A stretch of DNA of 43,311 nucleotides from Bacillota bacterium (GCA_012839215.1 DUNV01000009.1:1-43311), one strand, 5' to 3'. Positions 1 through 7,973 are shown, counted from the first letter of the stretch. The notes: generated from the letters alone by a model not told the origin. Made by a program: numbers and translations.

Positions 1-410
1 ACGCGCGCGGCGTAGCTTTCCGGATTGGTGCTCAGCTCTTGCCAGGCATCAAAAAATTCGCTGAGATAGGTGTTAATTCCTGTATCGCCTGGTTCCAGGA
101 AAATCACTTCGAGGGCTGTGAGCGTTTCCCCCAACTGGCTCCAGTAATCCCTTTGGCTGAGGGATTGCCTGATTTGGCTGTCGTAAAATTCGCTTTTAAT
201 GCGTTTGATCGCTGAAACGTTTACCCCATAGCCCGGTGGGGTCTCCACCCCGGCCACGGCAGGTGGGACCAGGGCCTTGAGGTTCATAATCTGACGTGTG
301 TAGCCCTCTGTGTTGGCGTTAGCAATATTCTGACCTGTCACCTGGGCACCCTTTTGCATGGCATGGATGCCCCGGCGGCCTATTTCAAAGCTTCCAAAGG
401 TACTTCCCAT
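1..410 (-). CDS. flgK: Flagellar hook-associated protein FlgK, N-terminal part (runs off left edge)
   Basis: FlgK is the first hook-filament junction protein, exported by the flagellar type III apparatus. The visible 136 residues start MGSTFGSFEIGRRG and carry the flagellar rod/hook signature (QNIANANTEGYTRQ) at about residues 23-36, with the alpha-helical D0 region typical of FlgK. The ATG at 410 is preceded by an AAGGAGGAGC ribosome site (421-430). The gene lies 47 bp downstream of flgN on the same strand, the usual flgM-flgN-flgK order. The C-terminal three quarters or more are outside the window, so completeness cannot be judged. FlgE, FlgF and FlgG share the N-terminal signature. The position after flgM-flgN and the residues after the signature favour FlgK. 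Confidence 0.93.
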   Translation of the reverse strand, partial: MGSTFGSFEIGRRGIHAMQKGAQVTGQNIANANTEGYTRQIMNLKALVPPAVAGVETPPGYGVNVSAIKRIKSEFYDSQIRQSLSQRDYWSQLGETLTALEVIFLEPGDTGINTYLSEFFDAWQELSTNPESYAAR

Positions 411-457
411 TTTATTTTAGGCTCCTCCTTTTTAAAACCGGCCTTTCGCTCCATCGA

Positions 458-931
458 TCAGGCGTTGGAATCGATCAATCCTGCCTGGTATGTCACCGGG
501 CCATTTTTCCCCCCGGCGGGGGCATAACCGGCAGCATCCCTGGCCCAGGGAAAAAGGTAATTGATGGCCAGGTTGGTAAAGTGCAGATTATGGCGCAAAA
601 GAAAGCTGTTAGTTTTTAGTTTTTTTTGCAGGGAGGCATGCCTTTTTAAAATAAGCCTCCGCAGGGATTCTAGCTCATGGCTGTTTAGGGGTTTGCCCTT
701 GGCCAGATATTGCTTCAGGGAGGCCCCTTCTACAGTAAAGATTTCCTGGCGCTGCTCCTCCAGCCCGGCCAGGAGGGAAACCAGTTCATTCTTCCTAACG
801 TTGAGGGCCTCCAGTTTCTCGATGTCGCCCCCGACGAGCAGCGGGAGTGTTTCCGTTTCCAGATCGATCATTTGCTGCAATAGATCTGCCTCTTTTTGCA
901 AGATCACTTGCAGTTTTGCTCCATCAACCAT
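458..931 (-). CDS. flgN: FlgN-type flagellar export chaperone
   Basis: This 157-residue, mostly helical protein fits the FlgN family (cytosolic chaperones for FlgK and FlgL). It has a heptad-rich N-terminal half with QKEADLLQQMIDLETE near residue 12 and KNELVSLLAGLEEQ near residue 47, a second helical block, and a disordered Gly/Pro-rich tail. It sits between flgM and flgK. The chosen ATG has only a weak ribosome site. A good GGAGGTG about 45 nt upstream is followed by a short reading frame in another phase, and an in-frame TAG blocks extension upstream. Assignment rests on length, helicity and synteny; FlgN proteins are poorly conserved. Confidence 0.8.
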   Translation of the reverse strand: MVDGAKLQVILQKEADLLQQMIDLETETLPLLVGGDIEKLEALNVRKNELVSLLAGLEEQRQEIFTVEGASLKQYLAKGKPLNSHELESLRRLILKRHASLQKKLKTNSFLLRHNLHFTNLAINYLFPWARDAAGYAPAGGKNGPVTYQAGLIDSNA

Positions 932-1013
932 AAAAATCCCGTTTGTCCCGCCAGGCTAGCCTCGCGGAAAAACAGGCGCACCTCCTTGTCGTGATCTATT
1001 CCGATCAAAGCTT

Positions 1014-1307
1014 CTAGGAATGGCTTTCTTCGATTATCCTGAGGAGAATGTCCGCAAGTTCCCCGGCATTGACCTCATATTCCCCCGCTTCAATGCGGCT
1101 GGCCAGTTGGTCCAATTTTTCTGCCCGGGCAGTATCCATTTCCTCCAGGCGGGCCAGCTCTTTTTTTAGTGATTCCAAAGTATCGGAAAAATCAACCCGA
1201 TCCTTGCGGTTGGTGCGGGGAGAACCGGGGCCAGCTTTTCCTCTGGCGTTTTCTTGCTTGTAGATTTTGTTGATTAAGGAAATAATTTCCGGCCGGTTTA
1301 CCTTCAT
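1014..1307 (-). CDS. flgM: Anti-sigma-28 factor FlgM
   Basis: FlgM holds the flagellar sigma factor (SigD/FliA) inactive until the hook-basal body is finished, then is exported. The 97-residue product has the expected small size, a polar disordered N-terminal half (MKVNRPEIISLINKIY) and a helical C-terminal sigma-binding half (KLDQLASRIEAGEYEV, then a final helix ADILLRIIEES). I chose the ATG at 1307 because AAGGTGAG lies just upstream of it. An in-frame ATG at 1322 and a longer frame from 1385 exist but have poorer sites. flgN follows after 82 bp, and a weak SigD-like promoter lies about 100 bp upstream. Confidence 0.88.
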   Translation of the reverse strand: MKVNRPEIISLINKIYKQENARGKAGPGSPRTNRKDRVDFSDTLESLKKELARLEEMDTARAEKLDQLASRIEAGEYEVNAGELADILLRIIEESHS

Positions 1308-1409
1308 TTTTCTCACCTTCATCCTGAAAAAAATCTTTTTGCATCCTTGCAAAAAAATGGTTGCCGAAAGATGGTTATGCAGCATAAAAGATCGCTGCCC
1401 TCATAGATC

Positions 1410-1437
1410 TTATCGTTTGAAAAAGGGAAAAGTAAAG
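1410..1437 (-). promoter_or_regulatory. Possible SigD (sigma-28)-like promoter upstream of flgM
   Basis: Reading the minus strand, AACGATAA (1417-1410) resembles the sigma-28 -10 element GCCGATAA. It is preceded at 15 bp by TTTA, a poor match to TAAA. It lies about 100 bp upstream of flgM, where such a promoter is expected, but the -35 match is weak. Confidence 0.3.
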
Positions 1438-1472
1438 GGTGGACGGTAAAAATGGGCAACAATAAATTAGGA

Positions 1473-2510
1473 TTAGGACTGCCCGGCCAGAACGGCCTGC
1501 CTTTCCTTTTTGCTTTCCTTAGCCGTGTAGACAGCCAGATCGATCACCCGGCAGGAATAACTCCATTCATTATCATACCAGGTGACTACCCGCGCCAGGT
1601 TATTGCCCACTACCATGGTGCTGAGCCCGTCGATGATGCTGGAATGGGGGCTGCGCCGGTAATCTGCTGAAACGAGGGGTTCCATGCTGAAGGCGAGGAC
1701 CTCCGGTGCCTTTTCCGCCCCCCGCTGCAGGGCCTTGTTGACCTCCTGGGTAGTTGTTTCCTTACCCAACAGAACAACAATATCCAGCAGGGATACCGTC
1801 GGGGTGGGAACGCGAACCGCAAAGCCATCAAAGCGCCCCTTTAGTTCGGGGATGACATCGCCGATAGCCCGTGCCGCGCCGGTGGAGGTGGGTATTAAGG
1901 AAAGAAAGGCCGCCCGGGCCCGGCGCAAATCGCTGTGGGCATAGTCGAGCAGGCTTTGATCGTTGGTATAGGCATGGGTGGTATTAATGAGCCCTTTTTC
2001 TATGCCAAAGGTATCCTGCAAAACCTTGGCCACCGGGGCCAGTGCATTCGTCGTGCAGGAGGCATTGGATATTATTTTATGTTCGGTGGGCACGAATTTT
2101 TCCTGGTTAACACCCATGACGATCGTTATATCCGGATCAGTCATTGGCGCGGTGACGATGACGCGCCGGGCCCCTGCCTCCAGGTGGCGGGAGCAATCCT
2201 TGTGCAAACGGAAACGCCCCGTTGATTCTATAACCGTTTCTACCCCGTATTCCTCCCAGGGGATATTTTCCGGCCTCTCCTCCTGTGAAACGTGAATGGT
2301 CCTCCCATTAACCCTGAGCGTCTCCCCTTCAGCCCGGATTTGAAAGGGGAGCCGGCCATAAAGCGAATCATAGCTGAGCAGGTGGGCAAGGGTCCCCGTA
2401 TCCGCCAGATCATTGATGGCGACCACCTCTCCCCCGCCTCTTTGCAAAAGAGCTCGGTATGTCACGCGCCCAATGCGCCCAAAACCGTTAATTCCAATTT
2501 TTAAAACCAT
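1473..2510 (-). CDS. gap: Type I glyceraldehyde-3-phosphate dehydrogenase
   Basis: This is the phosphorylating, NAD(P)-dependent GAPDH of glycolysis and gluconeogenesis, 345 residues. It has the N-terminal Rossmann motif GINGFGRIGR, the catalytic cysteine in SNASCTTNALAP near residue 150, the conserved THAYTNDQ and LRRARAA segments of the catalytic domain, and the C-terminal TWYDNEWSYSCRV. The ATG at 2510 follows GGGGGC; a TTG codon directly before it is in frame but unlikely to be used. It stands alone among flagellar and lysine-pathway genes with no pgk or tpi next to it. A short palindrome pair separates it from the divergent dapB. Confidence 0.97.
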   Translation of the reverse strand: MVLKIGINGFGRIGRVTYRALLQRGGGEVVAINDLADTGTLAHLLSYDSLYGRLPFQIRAEGETLRVNGRTIHVSQEERPENIPWEEYGVETVIESTGRFRLHKDCSRHLEAGARRVIVTAPMTDPDITIVMGVNQEKFVPTEHKIISNASCTTNALAPVAKVLQDTFGIEKGLINTTHAYTNDQSLLDYAHSDLRRARAAFLSLIPTSTGAARAIGDVIPELKGRFDGFAVRVPTPTVSLLDIVVLLGKETTTQEVNKALQRGAEKAPEVLAFSMEPLVSADYRRSPHSSIIDGLSTMVVGNNLARVVTWYDNEWSYSCRVIDLAVYTAKESKKERQAVLAGQS

Positions 2511-2526
2511 CAATTTGCCCCCTATC

Positions 2527-2567
2527 GGTGCCAGGCACCTTCAATATTTTTCCAGGTGCCTGGCACC
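2527..2567. repeat. Pair of GGTGCC/GGCACC palindromes between gap and dapB
   Basis: GGTGCCAGGCACC (2527-2539) and GGTGCCTGGCACC (2555-2567) are two 13-bp palindromes, reverse complements of each other, separated by 15 AT-rich bases. The same unit recurs at 4112-4124 and 5039-5051. The pair can form one 13-bp stem or two small hairpins. It has no U-run, so it is not a typical terminator. Small REP-like palindromes of this kind are common in Clostridia. Confidence 0.85.
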
Positions 2568-2609
2568 AGTTTGTTATTGTCAGTTTTCCCGCCAAACCCG
2601 GATGAATTC

Positions 2610-2638
2610 TTGACATCTTCTGGTTTTTCTAGGACAAT
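2610..2638 (+). promoter_or_regulatory. Probable SigA promoter of dapB
   Basis: TTGACA (2610-2615) and GACAAT (2633-2638) are spaced by 17 bp and end 37 bp before the dapB start. The -35 is consensus; the -10 matches TATAAT at four of six positions. Confidence 0.55.
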
Positions 2639-2675
2639 CAGAAGAGTTTAGAAGCAGCAACAGGAGGTATCAGCG

Positions 2676-3476
2676 GTGGAAAAGATTAAAGTTGCCGTCA
2701 ATGGAGCCTATGGGCGCATGGGGCGGGAAGTTTGCCAGGCCATCCTCGATGACGGGGATCTTGAACTGACAGGCGTTTTTGATCTCCTGGGCCGTGGGGA
2801 GGATATCGGCGAAGTACTGGGCAGGCAAAAATTGGGGCTTTTAATTCAAAATTTAGGTGTGGATACGCTCGCCGGTAGACAGGCCCGGGTTCTGGTGGAT
2901 TTTACCACCCCCATGGCCGTCATGGAGAATATCCGCACCTCCCTGCAGGCCGGGGTTCGCCCCGTTGTGGGCACTACCGGAATTACCCAGGTTGATCTGG
3001 AACTCATCAATGAGTGGGTTGAAAAGGCGGGGATCGGTGCCGTTGTCGCCCCCAATTTTGCCCTGGGTGCGGTGCTAATGATGAAATTTTCCCAGGTGGC
3101 AGCACGCTATCTCAACCAGGCAGAAATTATTGAGCTGCATCATGATCAAAAAATCGATGCCCCTTCGGGAACATCGATCAAAACAGCGGAGATGATCGAG
3201 GCCGGCCGGCGTCAGAAACCCGGCAGGCGGGAGGAGCTGTTAAAGCTGGCCGGGGCAAGGGGAGCAGTTACCGGGGATGTCCATATACATAGTGTCAGGC
3301 TGGAAGGCCTAATTGCCCACCAGGAAGTAATTTTTGGCGGGCTGGGGCAAACCTTGAGCATCCGCCATGATTCCTATGATCGTAAATCATTTATGCCCGG
3401 CGTAATTATGGCTGTGAAAAATGTTACCAATCTCCGGAAAATGGTTTATGGCCTGGAAAATCTGCTCGATCTCTAG
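2676..3476 (+). CDS. dapB: 4-hydroxy-tetrahydrodipicolinate reductase
   Basis: DapB reduces the product of DapA to tetrahydrodipicolinate in the lysine/diaminopimelate pathway, using NAD(P)H. The 266-residue protein has the nucleotide-binding loop GAYGRMG at residues 10-16, the VDFTTP segment near residue 74, VVGTTG near residue 98, and the catalytic signature ELHHDQKIDAPSGT near residue 150. The start is GTG at 2676, with CAGGAGG seven bases upstream. No asd, dapG or dapA is adjacent. The next gene resembles dipicolinate synthase subunit B, which fits because DapA/DapB-pathway intermediates feed spore dipicolinate synthesis. Confidence 0.96.
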   Translation: MEKIKVAVNGAYGRMGREVCQAILDDGDLELTGVFDLLGRGEDIGEVLGRQKLGLLIQNLGVDTLAGRQARVLVDFTTPMAVMENIRTSLQAGVRPVVGTTGITQVDLELINEWVEKAGIGAVVAPNFALGAVLMMKFSQVAARYLNQAEIIELHHDQKIDAPSGTSIKTAEMIEAGRRQKPGRREELLKLAGARGAVTGDVHIHSVRLEGLIAHQEVIFGGLGQTLSIRHDSYDRKSFMPGVIMAVKNVTNLRKMVYGLENLLDL

Positions 3477-3579
3477 TCAAGGCAAGGAAGTTTTTATTTC
3501 CCAACAATTTATTTAGCGCAATTCATTGGCACCTTCCCTGCTTGGTGCATACCATAAATTAGCATCGGGAGGTGTTTTT

Positions 3580-4104
3580 ATGATGCGCCTGCAAAGCAAA
3601 AAAGTGGGTATCATGCTGGGGATCAAACAACTCGGCGATACCCAGATTTTGGGTGAGATAAATAGAATAATGTTCGAGGGGGCCGAAATATTTATCGTCC
3701 TGATAGGGGAAAGAAAAAAGCGGGAAACGGGAAATTTTAGCTTTCCGTCTCTTTTCCATGAGTCCCTATTAGATTTGCTCGTTTTTATACCTAATACGGA
3801 AAAACAGCTCAGGCAATTGAGGGAAACAATTCCACGGGACTACAGCGGCCTTCCGCTGGTCATCGTCCCGGTCCTGGGGGAAAGATCCCACCCTTCGCTA
3901 GATGATATCTCTGTTCTAATGGAGATCAAGGGTATTTACTTCATACCTTTTGGGCCGCTGCCCCGTGAAAACAGGTGTAAAAAAAAGAAAGAGGAAATTC
4001 CCACCCTCTTTAGCCGGCTTGATCTGCTGACAGAATCCTGCATCGCCGCCCTGGAAGGGCATAATCTTCGACATTCCCTTTGGGAAAATAATTTTTTCCC
4101 ATAA
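3580..4104 (+). CDS. Divergent dipicolinate synthase subunit B (SpoVFB)-like protein
   Basis: This 174-residue protein starts at ATG 3580 with GGGAGG eight bases upstream. Both ends resemble SpoVFB/DpaB: an N-terminal strand-loop (KKVGIMLGIKQLGDTQ), the EGAEIFIVL segment near residue 30, and a C-terminal KGIYFIPFGP followed by a LDLLTESCIAALEGH helix. In DpaB the last two are FFIPFGQ and MDLLPQTIEKALE. The middle is shortened and lacks the family's APLTGNSMSK-type flavin loop. DpaA (SpoVFA) is not in the window. It follows dapB by about 100 bp on the same strand. It may be a degenerate or repurposed DpaB relative. The resemblance is by eye and moderate. Confidence 0.55.
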   Translation: MMRLQSKKVGIMLGIKQLGDTQILGEINRIMFEGAEIFIVLIGERKKRETGNFSFPSLFHESLLDLLVFIPNTEKQLRQLRETIPRDYSGLPLVIVPVLGERSHPSLDDISVLMEIKGIYFIPFGPLPRENRCKKKKEEIPTLFSRLDLLTESCIAALEGHNLRHSLWENNFFP

Positions 4105-4110
4105 TTCCCC

Positions 4111-4125
4111 AGGTGCCTGGCACCT
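4111..4125. repeat. Single GGTGCC/GGCACC palindrome between convergent genes
   Basis: AGGTGCCTGGCACCT is a 15-base palindrome around a central T, in the 32-bp gap between the DpaB-like gene and the convergent hydrolase gene. It matches the units at 2527-2567 and 5039-5051. Confidence 0.85.
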
Positions 4126-4136
4126 GTAAAAGATTG

Positions 4137-5012
4137 TCAACTGCTATGGGCTTTTTTTAGCCAATCCAGGCAAAGTTCCACCGCCTTTTCCTCTCGTCGC
4201 AATTGGTGCAGGGCACCGGGAAGGATCAACAGATTCCTGCCGCGGCCGGCATTTTTGTATAGTTCGTAGGCATGATCGAGGGGAATGAGCTCGTCAGCCG
4301 TGCCATGTGCCAGGAGAAGGGGCCTGGGTGCCAACCTTCCAATGTATTCAACCGGTTCAACCGCAAAGAGATCCTCGTGCCACTTGGCCTGATCAGGCGG
4401 AAAATCCTTCTGGCGGATGATCCCCGTCAGGCGGAAACGTTGGATGAGCTGTTTCGCGCTTTCCCGGGAAAAAATTTTGCGAAAACTGGCTGGACAGGCA
4501 CCAAGGATTACCTTACGAACCCGGGATTCCATGGCAGCCACACAGGATGAAACAGCCGCCCCGGCGCTAAAACCCCACAGATAAAAACCATTGTTGGCTC
4601 CCCTTCCCTCCCAGTAATCCAAAAACGCAACAAGATCGCGGGTCCACCCCAACAGATCAAAGTTTCCCTCGCTTTCTCCGGTTCCACGAAAATTAAAATG
4701 GAAAACCGGCAGTCCCAAGCGGGCCACACATTGGGCGGCCAAGGCCGCGTAACCGCCATCCTCCTCTTCCTTGATCGGGGGGTTTTTTTCAGCACCCCTT
4801 TGCGCATTGGCATTGATCATGGTATCGGGCGCAGCTTCAGTTTCGGTTTCGACATCGCTTTCCGCAACAGTGCCCGCCTTTGCCCGGGGGATGCCGTGGC
4901 AAAGAATGAGCATGGGCTGGGCCTCCAGCAGATGTTTTTCGCCCCCGGGCCAGTAAACCCGGCCCCGTAAAGCCGAATTTTCAACCTGAAGGACGATTTC
5001 TTCCACCAACAA
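4137..5012 (-). CDS. Alpha/beta hydrolase family protein
   Basis: A serine hydrolase of the alpha/beta fold, of unknown substrate. It shows the oxyanion-side strand LILCHGIP near residue 37, FHFNFRGTGESEG near residue 105, the nucleophile elbow GFSAGAA (GxSxG) near residue 145, a late LLLAHGTADELIP with the acid residue, and the final ALHQL histidine. An acidic low-complexity insertion (about 40 residues, rich in E, D and T) lies between the first strand and the next helix. I chose TTG 5012 because GGAGGTGA lies nine bases upstream. The longer reading frame would translate the palindrome at 5039-5051, which argues against it. It is monocistronic, between convergent and divergent neighbours. 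Confidence 0.8.
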   Translation of the reverse strand: MLVEEIVLQVENSALRGRVYWPGGEKHLLEAQPMLILCHGIPRAKAGTVAESDVETETEAAPDTMINANAQRGAEKNPPIKEEEDGGYAALAAQCVARLGLPVFHFNFRGTGESEGNFDLLGWTRDLVAFLDYWEGRGANNGFYLWGFSAGAAVSSCVAAMESRVRKVILGACPASFRKIFSRESAKQLIQRFRLTGIIRQKDFPPDQAKWHEDLFAVEPVEYIGRLAPRPLLLAHGTADELIPLDHAYELYKNAGRGRNLLILPGALHQLRREEKAVELCLDWLKKAHSS

Positions 5013-5038
5013 TTTACCCTCACCTCCAGATTTTCCCA

Positions 5039-5051
5039 GGTGCCTGGCACC
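5039..5051. repeat. GGTGCC/GGCACC palindrome upstream of the hydrolase gene
   Basis: GGTGCCTGGCACC is identical to the units at 2555-2567 and 4112-4124. It lies just upstream of the ribosome site of the minus-strand hydrolase gene. Confidence 0.85.
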
Positions 5052-5148
5052 CTTAGAACATGGACATATTTTTTGCGGCTGGGGGTAAACTGAGTTTGTT
5101 ACCCACACCGCATAAAAAATTTGTTTCCATTAAGAAGGAGCACGTTTT

Positions 5149-5595
5149 ATGAGGTTCAATCTTTTCATGCTTATCCTTGCTGCCCTAGCGGGCGCAACCA
5201 TGGCCGTGCAGGGAACGCTTAATTCCGCCCTCGGTAAAATTATAGGAGTTCTGGAAACGACACTTGTTGTCATGATCACTGGAACCCTCGCCGCCCTGCT
5301 GGCTCTTTATCTTTTGGGACTGGGCAAGGGAAATATTGCCCGCATCGGCAATGCGCCCTGGTATTACCTGTTGGGAGGCCTGCTAATCGTGCTGATCACC
5401 TATGCAGTGGCAGCCAGCATACCCCAGCTGGGGGTAGCCAACGCCACAACGGCCATCGTCGCCACCCAGGTTGCCACAGCAGTGCTGATTGATCATTTTG
5501 GTTTCTTCGGTATGGAAACGGTTCCCTTTACCTGGTGGAAGTTCCTTGGTATCGTGCTCCTGGCGATAGGAACGCGCCTGCTCTTTAATACCTGA
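5149..5595 (+). CDS. YdcZ/DUF606-type DMT-superfamily membrane protein
   Basis: The 148-residue protein is almost entirely hydrophobic, with about five transmembrane helices, starting MRFNLFMLILAALAGATMAVQGTLNS. That opening, the GVLETTLVV segment and the closing FLGIVLLAIGTRLL are typical of the DUF606 family (COG3238), half-size relatives of the drug/metabolite transporters that probably act as dimers. AAGGAG lies about ten bases before the ATG. Substrate is unknown. Only one half-size gene is present, whereas some genomes carry pairs. It is divergent from the hydrolase gene and convergent with the bifunctional nuclease gene. Confidence 0.85.
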   Translation: MRFNLFMLILAALAGATMAVQGTLNSALGKIIGVLETTLVVMITGTLAALLALYLLGLGKGNIARIGNAPWYYLLGGLLIVLITYAVAASIPQLGVANATTAIVATQVATAVLIDHFGFFGMETVPFTWWKFLGIVLLAIGTRLLFNT

Positions 5596-5660
5596 ATAGC
5601 TGAAAAGCTGGATAGCTGATAGTTGCAAAGAAAAGATAGATAAAGTCAGCCGGGCCAGGG

Positions 5661-6125
5661 CTAGTGCAGCAAGGTATTGCCCTCATCATCTTCCATGTTG
5701 TAAATGTCCAAAATATCTTTCTGCAGGACCTCCTCGAGGGGAAAAGAATGTTTGGCCACTTCGTCGGTAATAAAGAGCGGCGAACCACTAGTCAGGGCCA
5801 GGGCGACAGCATCACTGGGCCGCGTATCAATAACAATTTCCTGCCCTTCCTTCTTCAAATATATCTGGGCATAATAAGTGTCCTTCCGCTTGTCATTAAC
5901 AACAATTTTTTCGATCGATCCCCCTAAATTTTCGCAGATTGTTAAAATTAAATCATAGGTCAAAGGCCGTGGAAATGTGTAACCCTCCAGCTTTAATGTA
6001 ATGGCTTGGGCCTCGGTCAGCCCGATACCGATTGGCAGGATGATTGTTTCTTCCTTGTCTATGAGCAGCAGTAATGGATTTTCAGCGGGATCCAGCCCTA
6101 TTCCTTTCACTTTAACAGAGATCAT
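5661..6125 (-). CDS. Bifunctional nuclease (BFN/DUF151) domain protein
   Basis: A single DUF151 domain of 154 residues, starting MISVKVKGIGLD with a GGAGAAAG ribosome site. Family hallmarks are ILPIGIGLTEAQAI near residue 33, a TYDLI segment near 60, and DTRPSDAVALALTSGSPLF near 110-128. DUF151 proteins have been reported to have DNase and RNase activity in plants; the bacterial role is unclear. It is the last gene of a minus-strand run with csaB, an unknown gene and a radical SAM gene, with a 91-bp gap to csaB. The frame extends upstream to 6266, but without a ribosome site. Confidence 0.88.
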   Translation of the reverse strand: MISVKVKGIGLDPAENPLLLLIDKEETIILPIGIGLTEAQAITLKLEGYTFPRPLTYDLILTICENLGGSIEKIVVNDKRKDTYYAQIYLKKEGQEIVIDTRPSDAVALALTSGSPLFITDEVAKHSFPLEEVLQKDILDIYNMEDDEGNTLLH

Positions 6126-6216
6126 ACTTTCTCCGGTGCAACACCGGCGGCCCCCTTTTTTGTTGAAATAAAAACGTGGCTTTTCCAGGCTATTATACCC
6201 ATCCCCGGCGGCAAAA

Positions 6217-7329
6217 TCAATTTTCAACCAAAGAAAGCAATTCGCCGGCCGCCTTTTCCACTTCACCCTCTAGTTCCCTAATCTTCGCTCGGAGCCCAAT
6301 TGTAAAATTCTTTTTCCCTTCGGCAAGCACGATATCCAAATCTTTTTTCAGCCGTTCCAGGGTCATTTCCTGCAGCGGTGGCAGCGGGTTTTTCCCCAAG
6401 CGACCCAGGAAAGCATTCACCTTGGGATCATAGGGCAGGGCCAGAAAAGGAATTCCGCTCACGGCGGCAAAAATTAGGGCATGGAGACGCATTCCCACTA
6501 GCATATCCAACCCCCCAACCAGACACATGTTTTCCTTATTGGAAAGGGGGCAATCGATCACCAGGCTTTGCTGTGATAAACCGGAGGCAATTTGCCGGGC
6601 CAGGGGTAGATCCCTGGACAGGTGGTAGGGTAAAAAAACAAGGCGGGCGTTGTAGCGTTGCACCAGATAAATACACGCCCTGGTCAACATTTCAAAAATT
6701 TCTTCTCCGCTGTCCTGCTCCCGCGGAAAAAAACGCAGGGCTATGCCGATGTGAGGTTGCTGCCTACCGGCCTTTGCCATTTTATGCCTGGCCCAAAAAG
6801 TCTCAATTTCCTGCGGCGATGCCGGGCTAAGGGTAAAAACCGGATCGGCTGCCACCCGGATTTCCCGCCCTACCCCCAGTTCCTCCAAAAAGGCGGCAGA
6901 AAGGGGATCCCTGACGCTGATCAGATCGACCTTGTTTAAAACCCGTTTAACCCACCGCCGGGCCAGGGGGTGATGCAACGGGCCCATCCCCTGGGCAAAA
7001 ACGGCGACCTTTTTGCCCATAAAAAAAGCCAGCTCGATCATACCTAGATAGTAGGCAACCGAACGCAGGCTTGTGACATCTTGCAGCAGGCCGCCCCCGC
7101 CACTAATGAGCAGGTCGGCACGATGCAGGGTGCGGAAAATGGAAAATAGGCAGGTACGGGAAACAGACTCGACCCCATATTCCTGTCGGGTATGATCGGG
7201 ATCTGCAGAAAAAACCACCAATTCTGCCCCGGGCAGGCGGCGGCGCACAATGCCGATGATCGCTTCTAAAATTGCCTCATCCCCGGTGTTGTAAAAACCA
7301 TAATAACCCGATAGGGCAATACAGGTCAA
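6217..7329 (-). CDS. csaB: Polysaccharide pyruvyl transferase CsaB
   Basis: CsaB adds ketal-linked pyruvate to a secondary cell-wall polysaccharide so that SLH-domain proteins can anchor. The 370-residue product has the N-terminal GYYGFYNTGDEAIL, a glycine-rich ISGGGGLLQD near residue 75, VFAQGMGP near 113, and the conserved late VGMRLHALIFAAVSGIPFLALPYDPKV region split around residues 278-304. The start is TTG at 7329 behind GGGGGAAGG. It overlaps nothing and sits 21 bp after the unknown gene upstream. No SLH protein or csaA gene is in the window. Confidence 0.92.
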   Translation of the reverse strand: MTCIALSGYYGFYNTGDEAILEAIIGIVRRRLPGAELVVFSADPDHTRQEYGVESVSRTCLFSIFRTLHRADLLISGGGGLLQDVTSLRSVAYYLGMIELAFFMGKKVAVFAQGMGPLHHPLARRWVKRVLNKVDLISVRDPLSAAFLEELGVGREIRVAADPVFTLSPASPQEIETFWARHKMAKAGRQQPHIGIALRFFPREQDSGEEIFEMLTRACIYLVQRYNARLVFLPYHLSRDLPLARQIASGLSQQSLVIDCPLSNKENMCLVGGLDMLVGMRLHALIFAAVSGIPFLALPYDPKVNAFLGRLGKNPLPPLQEMTLERLKKDLDIVLAEGKKNFTIGLRAKIRELEGEVEKAAGELLSLVEN

Positions 7330-7350
7330 AAAACCTTCCCCCCCTTGTAG

Positions 7351-7938
7351 CTACTGCACTACGTTATATTTCCCCCGGATTAAAAAAATAACTTCGGTCT
7401 CCGCTACGGCACCGCGTCCATCATCTTTGGGAGAAAGCAGAAGATGGTTTCGGGGTATAGCTTCCTTGTTTTCCAAATCCACCCCCGATGTCAAATCGGC
7501 AACTCCCCCGCTATCGGCAGCAATTGTCACCGCCCGGCCGCTGCGTAGGATAAATTCCGTTCCATGACCGGCCAGAAACCTGGCCCCTGGCTGTAAAACG
7601 GCAACCTCGTAAACAGGGGCAGGGCTGGGTACCATAACAACTTGTCCGGAAGGAGGCTGCCCTTCGGCATCGCCCCGCGGCCCGTTGCCACCCTCCGTTT
7701 TTAACCCGGAAAGCTCGGCTTTCAGGGTCCTGAGCCTGGCCTCCACCCAGCCGGCAGTTACGAGGGGATCCTCCTCCGATCCGGGAATGGCACTGCCATC
7801 CGCCACAGCCACGCGGCCCAGAAAAAAACCGCCAAGAAGAAAAAGAAAGGCCAGGGCCAGGAAAGGGAACCATTTTTTTCCTACCCTTTGCCACCACGTG
7901 GCATCGAGCTGTTCGCCACGGCTAGCTTGTCCCTGCAT
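7351..7938 (-). CDS. Unknown single-pass membrane protein
   Basis: I do not recognise a family. The 195-residue protein has a short cytosolic N-terminus, one strong transmembrane segment (about residues 23-44, FPFLALAFLFLLGG), a Pro/Gly-rich stretch with a short possible coiled coil (ARLRTLKAELSGLK), and a C-terminal domain of about 80 residues (LQPGARFLAGHGTEFI, then NHLLLSPKDDGRG and VIFLIRGKY). That tail looks like a compact beta-rich extracytoplasmic domain. ATG 7938 is chosen for GGAGGTG five bases upstream. It lies between the radical SAM and csaB genes with gaps of 21-35 bp, so it is probably co-transcribed and may belong to envelope assembly. Confidence 0.75.
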   Translation of the reverse strand: MQGQASRGEQLDATWWQRVGKKWFPFLALAFLFLLGGFFLGRVAVADGSAIPGSEEDPLVTAGWVEARLRTLKAELSGLKTEGGNGPRGDAEGQPPSGQVVMVPSPAPVYEVAVLQPGARFLAGHGTEFILRSGRAVTIAADSGGVADLTSGVDLENKEAIPRNHLLLSPKDDGRGAVAETEVIFLIRGKYNVVQ

Positions 7939-7973
7939 TTCGCCACCTCCACATGCCATCACTGTAAAAAAGA

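Noticed and set aside
957-1013. Reading frame with a GGAGGTG site between flgM and flgN
   Set aside because: Runs only about 25 codons from a GTG and overlaps flgN out of frame; no family is recognised. Kept only as a note on the flgN start.
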